This document shows, piece by piece, positions 57,579 through 64,000 of a stretch of 64,000 bases of DNA. Below the pieces are notes generated by a model. It made no database searches and had not been told where the DNA came from. It saw nothing but the letters and a program-made list of their open reading frames with translations. This stretch comes from Hyphomicrobium nitrativorans NL23. Its GTDB lineage: Bacteria; Pseudomonadota; Alphaproteobacteria; Rhizobiales; Hyphomicrobiaceae. Position numbers and translations under genes: made by a program. The stretch lies in contig NC_022997.1 of the NCBI RefSeq assembly GCF_000503895.1, positions 2,066,501 through 2,130,500 on the forward strand, read 5' to 3'. The number at the start of each line of letters is the position of its first letter. The first letter of the stretch is position 1.

Positions 57579-60314
57579 TCAGCCGTTGGCTGACGCTTTT
57601 GCTTTTGCCGCGGGCTTCTTGGCTTTGGTCGCCGCCTTCTTCGCGGGGGCCTTTTTGGCGGGCGCTTTGGCCTTTGCCTTTACGGGCTTGGATTCGGCTT
57701 TCTCGGGCTTCGCCTTCGCGGCGGCCTTGCCGCGTGCGGGCTTCTTCTTGCCGCCGCCCTTGGCGATGCGCTCCTGCAGCAGACGGACGGCGTCGTCGAC
57801 GGTCAGTGTCGCCGGATCCATACCCTTCGGCACGGTGGCGTTGACCTTGTCGTGGCTCACGTAGGGGCCGTACTTGCCGTCGAGAACCTGGATCTTGCCG
57901 CCGCCGCCGGGATGCTCGCCGAGCTCCTTGAGGACGGTCTTGGCGGCTGCGCGGCCGAAGCGTCCGCCTTTGCCGGCACGCTTTTCAGCGAGCAGCGTCA
58001 CCGCGCGGTTCAAGCCGACGGTGAACACGTCCTCGATGCTCTCGACGTTGGCGTAGGTGCCGTCGTGCTGCACGAAGGGGCCGTAGCGGCCGAGGCCAGC
58101 GGTGATCGGCGTTCCGGTCTCGGGATGGATGCCGACTTCGCGCGGAAGCGAGAGGAGCTGCACGGCCTTTTCGAAGTCGATGTTGGCTGCGTCGATGCCC
58201 TTCGGGATGGACGAGCGTTTCGGCTTCTCGTCGCCTTCGCCCTCGCCGAGCTGAAGGTAGGGGCCGAAGCGGCCGGACTTCACGAGGATGGGGAGGCCTG
58301 TGTCGGGGTCGAAGCCCAACTCGCGGTCGCCGTCCACGCCGGAGGCGTCGCCGGAAAGCTGACGCGTATATTTGCAGTCGGGGTAATTGCCGCAGCCGAT
58401 GAAGGCGCCCGACTTGCCGGAGATCTTGAGCGAGAGGCGGCCGGTGCCGCACTTGGGGCAGAGGCGCGGGTCGGAGCCGTCCTCCTTTGCGGGGAAGACG
58501 TGCGGCCCGAGCAACTCGTTCAAAGCTTCGAGCACGTCGCCGACACGCAGATCCTTGATCTCGTTCACGGCGGCGGTGAAGTCGCGCCAGAAATCGCGCA
58601 GCACGATTTTGTATTCCAGGTCGCCCGCCGAGATGAGGTCGAGCTTTTCCTCAAGGTCGGCGGTGAAGTCGAACTCGACGTACTTCTTGAAGAAGCTTTC
58701 GAGGAACGCGATGACGAGGCGGCCCTTGTCCTCGGGGATCAGGCGTTTCTTGTCGATGCGGACGTAATCGCGCTCCTGCAACACGGCGAGGGTCGAGGCG
58801 TAGGTCGACGGGCGGCCGATGCCGAGTTCTTCCATCTTCTTGACGAGGGTCGCTTCGGAATAGCGCGGCGGCGGCTGCGTGAAGTGCTGCTCGGCTTCGA
58901 TGCCGCGGTCGGTGAGCGCGTCGCCTTCGGCGAGCGCGGGGAGGCGGCGGTTTGAGTCCTCGTCGTCGGCGGTATCTTCCTTCCCCTTCTCGACCACGCG
59001 GATCTTGTCGTCACGGCCTTCGTCGTAGACCTTGAGGAAGCCGTCGAACTTCTCGACGGAGCCGGTGGCGCGCAGCGTGTACGTCTTGCCGTCGCGGCCC
59101 TTCACTTCGATGTCTGCGGTCGTCTGCTTGAACTCGGCGGACGCCATCTGGCTCGCGACGGCGCGCTTCCAGATCAGCTCGTAGAGGCGGGCCTGATCCT
59201 TGTCGAGGTAGCGGGCGACGGATGCGGGCGTGCGCTTGACGTCGGTCGGGCGGATGGCTTCGTGCGCTTCCTGAGCGTTCTTGGCTTTCGTTTTATATTC
59301 GCGCACGAAGGGGGCAACGTACTTCTGCGAATAGTCGCGCGCGATGAGCCCGCGGATGGCGTTGATGGCCTCGGGGATGATCGTGACGCCGTCGGTTCGC
59401 ATGTAGGTGATGAGGCCGACGGTTTCGCCGCCGACGTCGATGCCTTCGTAGAGACGCTGGGCGACCTGCATGGTCTGCTTGGCGGAGAAGCCGAGCTTGC
59501 GGGAGGCGTCCATCTGCAACGTGGAGGTGGCGAAGGGCGCATAAGGATTGCGCTTCACGTCGCGGCTTTCGACGGACACCACGCGGAAGGCGCCCTTTTC
59601 GAGCGCGCGCTTGATCTCGGTTGCCGTCGTCTCGTCCTTGATGTCGAGCTTTTTGAGCGTGGTGCCCTCGATGGCGTGGAGGCGGGCAGGGAACTCCTCG
59701 CTCTTGCCCGTCACGAGGGTTGCTTCGATGGTCCAGTATTCGTCGGTCCGGAAAGCCTCGATCTCGGCTTCCCGGTCGCAGACGAGGCGGAGGGCGACAG
59801 ATTGTACGCGGCCTGCCGAGCGCGCGCCGGGCAGCTTCCGCCACAGCACCGGCGAGAGCGTGAAGCCCACGAGATAATCGAGCGCGCGGCGGGCGAGATA
59901 GGCGTCGACGAGCGGCTCGTCGATCTGGCGTGGGGCGGCGAGGGCCGCGAGAATTGCGTCCTTGGTGACGGCGTTGAACGCGACACGCTCGACAGAAAGG
60001 CCCTTTTTGAGGGCCTTTTTCTTTTCCAGGATGTCGAGCAAATGCCAGGAGATGGCTTCGCCTTCGCGATCAGGGTCGGTGGCGAGGATGAGCTTGTCGG
60101 CCTTCTTCACGGCCTCCGTGATCTCGCTGATGATCTTCTTCGAGCCCTGGTCGATCTCCCACGTCATGGAGAAATCCTGCTCCGGGTCGACGGAGCCGTC
60201 CTTGGACGGCAGGTCGCGCACGTGCCCGAAGGAGGCCAGCACCTTATAGTTGCTGCCGAGGTACTTGTTGATCGTCTTGGCCTTGGCGGCCGATTCTACG
60301 ATGACGACGTTCAT
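57579..60314 (-). CDS. topA: DNA topoisomerase I
   Basis: 911 residues from the ATG at 60314. Type IA topoisomerase: Toprim domain with VESAAKAKTI and the acidic DPDREGEA, catalytic Tyr304 in GLITYMRTDG, and a C-terminal zinc-binding unit (LCPKCGTGRLSLK, FIGCGNYPDCKYTR). It relaxes negative supercoils. The last 55 residues are a histone-H1-like Lys/Ala/Pro tail (KAPAKKAPAKKAATKAKKP) that should help DNA binding. dprA, a common neighbour, is not adjacent here. Confidence 0.97.
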   Translation of the reverse strand: MNVVIVESAAKAKTINKYLGSNYKVLASFGHVRDLPSKDGSVDPEQDFSMTWEIDQGSKKIISEITEAVKKADKLILATDPDREGEAISWHLLDILEKKKALKKGLSVERVAFNAVTKDAILAALAAPRQIDEPLVDAYLARRALDYLVGFTLSPVLWRKLPGARSAGRVQSVALRLVCDREAEIEAFRTDEYWTIEATLVTGKSEEFPARLHAIEGTTLKKLDIKDETTATEIKRALEKGAFRVVSVESRDVKRNPYAPFATSTLQMDASRKLGFSAKQTMQVAQRLYEGIDVGGETVGLITYMRTDGVTIIPEAINAIRGLIARDYSQKYVAPFVREYKTKAKNAQEAHEAIRPTDVKRTPASVARYLDKDQARLYELIWKRAVASQMASAEFKQTTADIEVKGRDGKTYTLRATGSVEKFDGFLKVYDEGRDDKIRVVEKGKEDTADDEDSNRRLPALAEGDALTDRGIEAEQHFTQPPPRYSEATLVKKMEELGIGRPSTYASTLAVLQERDYVRIDKKRLIPEDKGRLVIAFLESFFKKYVEFDFTADLEEKLDLISAGDLEYKIVLRDFWRDFTAAVNEIKDLRVGDVLEALNELLGPHVFPAKEDGSDPRLCPKCGTGRLSLKISGKSGAFIGCGNYPDCKYTRQLSGDASGVDGDRELGFDPDTGLPILVKSGRFGPYLQLGEGEGDEKPKRSSIPKGIDAANIDFEKAVQLLSLPREVGIHPETGTPITAGLGRYGPFVQHDGTYANVESIEDVFTVGLNRAVTLLAEKRAGKGGRFGRAAAKTVLKELGEHPGGGGKIQVLDGKYGPYVSHDKVNATVPKGMDPATLTVDDAVRLLQERIAKGGGKKKPARGKAAAKAKPEKAESKPVKAKAKAPAKKAPAKKAATKAKKPAAKAKASANG

Positions 60315-60814
60315 CTTGTGCTTTCTCGCCCCTGACCGTTTGGGCGCACGGGAAGGTCTGTCGCTCAGTTCTACCTGAGGTTGCCCAACGCGGTGCGCTG
60401 CGCGGGACGGTGCTTTGCTTGAAACTTGGCCCAATACTGGGGCCCGGGAACATGGGAGAGGAACGGGCGTGTGTCAAACGACGTGCCGTCTCAGGGCTGC
60501 GTGGGCGGGAAATTTTCAGTAAATTCAAATTGAGAGGTTCGAATTTCGAGCCTGGCGAGCCGTTCGAGAGCCCGCGCGCTTCGTTCCTGGGGACGCCGAT
60601 CCGGCATCGACGGCCGCGCCGGCGCGCCGCGCTTTCCCTTTTTCATGCTCCTTCCGGCCGCTTCTACATCGGTTTATCAGCCGGCGGCGGCAAGGCTTTT
60701 TAGAAACGAACGAAATTATGCTGAGGACGGTGTTATAGTGACCGATATTTAAATATTAAAGCCGATTGTGTGCAGGACGATTTATCCATTTGTTATCTAT
60801 GTGGAACCTGCAAC
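60315..60814. other. Divergent promoter region between topA and the chemoreceptor gene
   Basis: 500 bases with no gene I can support. It is AT-richer near 60690-60800 than its surroundings and includes a perfect 12-base palindrome ATATTTAAATAT at 60745-60756, 59 bases before the chemoreceptor start, a possible operator or bend. Confidence 0.4.
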
Positions 60815-62896
60815 ATGCACCTCCAGTCTCTTCCCGTAAAAATTGCGCTCGTTGCCGCGGTTGCCATCGCAGCCGTGTTCGGAATCGGAACCTACTTCCT
60901 GGCGCAGAGTGCAGGCTCCGTGATCGATAGCCAGAATGCCGAGATTCAGGACACCATCGCCTTCAGCCAGGCGCTGGACGTGAGCAAAAAGCTCGATCTT
61001 GCCGCGCGGGTGGCGGAAAACATCGCCACGACGAGCGCCGCGCTCAAGTCCAAAGGCATGGTCGACCGGGCCGTGCTGGACGAGATCCTGAAGGGCATCC
61101 TCGAAAAGAACACCGATCTTCTCGGCGTCTGGACCGGCTGGGAGCCGCAGGCGCTCGACGGGCGGGACCTTGAGTTCGTCAACACGCCAGGCCATGACGC
61201 GACGGGCCGGTTCGTGCCCTATTGGAACCGCCCGGGCGACAAGATCGTGCGCGAGCCGCTGGTCGATTACGACAAGGCGGAGACGGGCACATACTATCAG
61301 GTGCCGCTGAAGGCCAACCGTGCCGTCGCCATCGAGCCCTACCTCTATCCGATCGCGGGCCGCGAGGTGGTGATCACCTCGTTCAGCGTGCCCATCGTGG
61401 TCGGCGGCAAGACGGTCGGCATCGGCGGTGTCGACATCAATCTCCAGAGCCTCAACGAGGCGATGCAGCAGATCAAGCCGTTCGGGACCGGATTCGTGTC
61501 GCTGGTTTCACGCGATGGCGTGGCGGTGACGCATCCGAACGGCGACGCAATCGGCAAGTCGCTTTCGGATTTCGATGCGCCGTCGTCGGCGGCGGCCCGC
61601 CAGGCCATCGAGGGCAAGGGCGTGGTCTCGGTCGATGCGGCGGGCAGCGACGGGGCGATGTGGCGCTTCCATGCGACGCCGATCGCGGCCGGCAATACGG
61701 CCGACTCCTGGGCGCTTGTGGTGGCCGTGCCGATCGCGACGCTCGAAGCCACGATCTCGCAGACGAAGGCGTCGATGTATGCGCTCTCGGCGGCCAGCAT
61801 CGTGATCGTTGCGGGGCTTTTGTTCCTCGCGCTGACGATGCTCGTGGGGAGGCCGCTCGCGGCGCTCGGCGTTTCGTTCGACCGTATGGCGGGCGGCGAT
61901 CTCGATGCGCAGGTTCCAGGCGCCGAGCGTTCGGATGAAGTCGGCGACATCGGCAAGGCGGTGCTTCGCCTTCGTGATAGCCTTCAGGAGAAGGCGCGCC
62001 GGGAGGCGGAAGAGAAGGCAGGGCGCGATGCGGCTTTGGCCGCGGAGCGGAAGACCGAGATGCGCCGCATGGCGGACGCCTTCCAGCAGGCCATCGGCGG
62101 GATCGTGGGCACGGTCTCCTCGGCGGCGAGCCAGCTCGAAACAGCGGCAGATTCGCTGACCAAGACGGCCGACAGGACGCAGGAGCTTTCGGGCAGCGCG
62201 GCCTCGGCTTCGGAGCAGACCTCAGCCAACGTGGAAGGGGTCGCTGCGGCATCCGAGCAGCTTGCGACGACGGTCTCCGAGATCAGCCGGCAGGTGCACG
62301 AGAGCAGCGTGATCGCGGGCCAGGCCGTTCAGCAGGCGGCGCGGACCAACGAGCAGGTGGCGGTGCTCTCGCAGTCCGCCGACCGGATCGGCGACGTGAT
62401 CAGCCTGATCAGCACCATCGCCGGGCAGACCAACCTGCTGGCCCTTAACGCCACCATCGAGGCGGCGCGCGCGGGCGATGCGGGCAAGGGGTTTGCGGTC
62501 GTTGCCCAGGAAGTGAAGGCGCTGGCGTCCCAGACCGCCAAGGCCACGCACGAGATCTCGTCGCAGATCGCGGGAATGCAGGCGGCGACCACCGAGGCGG
62601 TCGATGCCATCCGCGAGATCACGGCGACGATCAACCAGATCTCGGACATCTCCGGCACCATTGCCGCAGCCGTCGAGGAGCAGGACGCGACGACCAAGGA
62701 GATCAGCCGCAACGTCGTCGAGGCGGCCAAGGGCACGCAGGAGGTGGCGAGCAGCATCACGGACGTGAGTGCGGGCGCCTCGCACACGGGGGCTGCTTCG
62801 TCGCAACTGCTCGTGTCTGCGCGGCAACTCTCCGGCGAGAGCCAGAACCTCAACGTCGAGGTCGAGAAGTTCCTGGCGACGGTCCGCGCGGCCTGA
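60815..62896 (+). CDS. Methyl-accepting chemotaxis protein
   Basis: 693 residues from the ATG at 60815 (in-frame start at 60770 would add a Cys-rich 15-residue piece). One N-terminal membrane helix (about 12-32), a double-Cache sensor (residues 50-270, with [20 protein letters not shown] and TYYQVPL), a second helix (about 325-350), HAMP, and the MA signalling domain with the hairpin tip [34 protein letters not shown]. It controls CheA. Ligand unknown; dCache domains often bind amino acids or organic acids. No che genes in the window. Confidence 0.95.
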   Translation: MHLQSLPVKIALVAAVAIAAVFGIGTYFLAQSAGSVIDSQNAEIQDTIAFSQALDVSKKLDLAARVAENIATTSAALKSKGMVDRAVLDEILKGILEKNTDLLGVWTGWEPQALDGRDLEFVNTPGHDATGRFVPYWNRPGDKIVREPLVDYDKAETGTYYQVPLKANRAVAIEPYLYPIAGREVVITSFSVPIVVGGKTVGIGGVDINLQSLNEAMQQIKPFGTGFVSLVSRDGVAVTHPNGDAIGKSLSDFDAPSSAAARQAIEGKGVVSVDAAGSDGAMWRFHATPIAAGNTADSWALVVAVPIATLEATISQTKASMYALSAASIVIVAGLLFLALTMLVGRPLAALGVSFDRMAGGDLDAQVPGAERSDEVGDIGKAVLRLRDSLQEKARREAEEKAGRDAALAAERKTEMRRMADAFQQAIGGIVGTVSSAASQLETAADSLTKTADRTQELSGSAASASEQTSANVEGVAAASEQLATTVSEISRQVHESSVIAGQAVQQAARTNEQVAVLSQSADRIGDVISLISTIAGQTNLLALNATIEAARAGDAGKGFAVVAQEVKALASQTAKATHEISSQIAGMQAATTEAVDAIREITATINQISDISGTIAAAVEEQDATTKEISRNVVEAAKGTQEVASSITDVSAGASHTGAASSQLLVSARQLSGESQNLNVEVEKFLATVRAA

Positions 62897-62927
62897 CGTT
62901 CGCAATCCTTAGATCGATATGCAAGAT

Positions 62928-62956
62928 AGCCTCCGGCCTGTGGCCGGGGGCTTTTT
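62928..62956 (+). terminator. Rho-independent terminator after the chemoreceptor
   Basis: AGCCTCCGGCC pairs with GGCCGGGGGCT (one mismatch) around TGT, then TTTT. The gph gene converges on it. Confidence 0.85.
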
Positions 62957-62972
62957 GCATGCGCCTGCCGCT

Positions 62973-63662
62973 TCAGGAGGCCGGGGCCCGCGCAAGCAGT
63001 TTGCGGACGGCGGCGTCCAGATCGGCGTAGCTATCGATGACGGTGTCGGGCTCGTAGGTTGCCACCGGCACGTCCGAATATCCGAAGGTGCACGCGATCG
63101 AAGGAATGCCGGCTGTGCGCGCCGTTTCGATATCTATGCCTGTGTCTCCCACCATGACCGCCGCCGCCTTGTCTCCACCGGCGAGTGCGATGGTGCCCGT
63201 GAGGTGGCCGGGGTGCGGCTTATGGACGGGGAAGGTGTCGCGTCCGGCGACGGCTGCAAAAAGATCTCTCACGCCAAGCTCGGCGAGAAGCTGCTCTGCG
63301 AGCGCCAGGCGCTTGTTGGTGCAGACGGCGAGGCGTGCGCCTTCGGAGCGGAATTGTTCGAGGGCCGCGATGGCGCCCTCGAACGGGCGGCTCTCACGCG
63401 CCAGGTTGGGCTCGTAGTAGGCGAGGAAGCGGGCGAGCAGGCGGTCGATTTCCGGCTCGTCCAGCGTGACGCCCGTTTCCTTGAGCCCGACCACGATCAT
63501 GCGCCGCGCGCCGAACCCGATCGCGTGACGGAGCGTTTCGGCCGGTACGGGCGGGAGGGCGAGGTCTGCGAGGGCATGGTTGGTTGCCGCCACGAGATCG
63601 GGTGCGGTATCGACCAGGGTGCCGTCGAGGTCGAAAACGAGGGTCGCGTTGTGCATGGGCAT
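62973..63662 (-). CDS. gph: Phosphoglycolate phosphatase
   Basis: 229 residues (M3 gives 227). HAD fold: nucleophile motif VFDLDGTLVDTAPDL, a helical cap, the Thr motif CTNKR, and the acidic motif GDTGIDIETARTAGI. The order gph divergent to rpiA is common in Hyphomicrobiales. It removes phosphate from 2-phosphoglycolate formed by DNA repair or oxygenation. Converges on the chemoreceptor. Confidence 0.92.
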   Translation of the reverse strand: MPMHNATLVFDLDGTLVDTAPDLVAATNHALADLALPPVPAETLRHAIGFGARRMIVVGLKETGVTLDEPEIDRLLARFLAYYEPNLARESRPFEGAIAALEQFRSEGARLAVCTNKRLALAEQLLAELGVRDLFAAVAGRDTFPVHKPHPGHLTGTIALAGGDKAAAVMVGDTGIDIETARTAGIPSIACTFGYSDVPVATYEPDTVIDSYADLDAAVRKLLARAPAS

Positions 63663-63838
63663 CGTCTACGCGCTTCACGTGCGGGCCGCAAGGCGATGCG
63701 GGCAAGATGGGGGACGGGCCACTCCTCCTTATCCTTAAGGGTTTCGCGCCGACGGATTTGGCCGCTGCCTACGGAGGTTGAGGCTTGCTCTCGACCGCAT
63801 CGGCTGGCAGACAAAGACAAACGGCAGAAGGACACGAC

Positions 63839-64000
63839 ATGTCGGTTGAGAGCTACAAGCTGGCCGCGGCGCGGCGTGCCCTCCAGTTCGTGGAGCCGGG
63901 AATGCGGCTGGGGCTCGGAACAGGGTCGACGGCTTCCAAGTTCGTCGAGCTTCTGGCGGGCGAGGTGCGCGCCGGGCTTCAGGTGCTGTGCGTGCCGACT
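63839..64000 (+). CDS. rpiA: Ribose-5-phosphate isomerase A, N-terminal part
   Basis: 54 residues to the right edge, from the ATG at 63839 with AGAAGGA upstream. RpiA opening: [36 protein letters not shown], whose GTGSTA loop binds the substrate phosphate. Truncated only because the window ends. Confidence 0.9.
   Translation, partial: MSVESYKLAAARRALQFVEPGMRLGLGTGSTASKFVELLAGEVRAGLQVLCVPT

Overview
This window is a GC-rich, chromosomal, housekeeping stretch of an alphaproteobacterium, most likely a member of the Hyphomicrobiales (Rhizobiales). The pointers are the DivK-PleD pair, a GcrA-family protein, an alphaproteobacterial LexA box (GAAC-N7-GAAC), DUF1849/EipB, DUF3572 and DUF983 neighbours, and the gene order tig-clpP-clpX-lon-hup-tRNA-nuo. 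I cannot fix a genus from the sequence alone. No prophage, insertion sequence, CRISPR array or rRNA operon was seen. Two genes run off the edges: an unknown protein on the left and rpiA on the right.

Layout. 0-14 kb: small envelope proteins, a membrane pentapeptide-repeat protein, ssb with an SOS box, a degenerate cation-efflux-like protein, a PRC-barrel protein, gyrA, a Crp/Fnr regulator divergent from an OmpW porin with two FNR-type boxes between them, coaD, and two tandem cyclophilins (one a lipoprotein). 14-26 kb: the queuosine pair queA-tgt, a DMT transporter, tRNA-Lys, a two-component system, a diguanylate cyclase, a thiosulfate/mercaptopyruvate-type sulfurtransferase, an SMR transporter, a VWA protein and a Tat-exported glucan biosynthesis protein. 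26-34 kb: tRNA-Leu and the proteostasis cluster tig, clpP, clpX, lon, then HU. 34-41 kb: tRNA-Val, tRNA-Asp, a MASE1-type degenerate GGDEF protein and nuoABCD, in which a hotdog thioesterase-like gene and a GFA-family gene sit between nuoC and nuoD. 41-54 kb: GDPD-RidA, EipB, ROK kinase-DUF3572, divK-pleD, rpmG, the rnr-DUF983-NUDIX operon, and a sodium:solute symporter with a small membrane partner. 54-64 kb: SDR/AraC divergent pair, an exported amidohydrolase, a short GcrA-like protein, DUF6481, topA, a chemoreceptor, gph and rpiA.

How it works together. The window is rich in information processing and cell-cycle control (gyrA, topA, ssb, HU, divK, pleD, GcrA-like) and in protein quality control (trigger factor, ClpXP, Lon). 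Several items may cooperate: PleD and the GGEEF protein can make c-di-GMP while the MASE1 protein carries a degenerate signature; the Crp/Fnr protein probably autoregulates or controls ompW through the two boxes.

The least ordinary features are (i) a free-standing GcrA C-terminal, sigma-interacting-type domain without the DNA-binding half, (ii) a roughly 58-bp hairpin repeat with covarying stem bases and a GANTC site in all three copies, (iii) a longer GC-hairpin repeat family that sits beside tRNA genes and the hup terminator, (iv) the broken nuo cluster, and (v) conserved-family proteins with changed key residues (GyrA QRDR, Tgt zinc site, CDF-like metal site, GSDDF cyclase).
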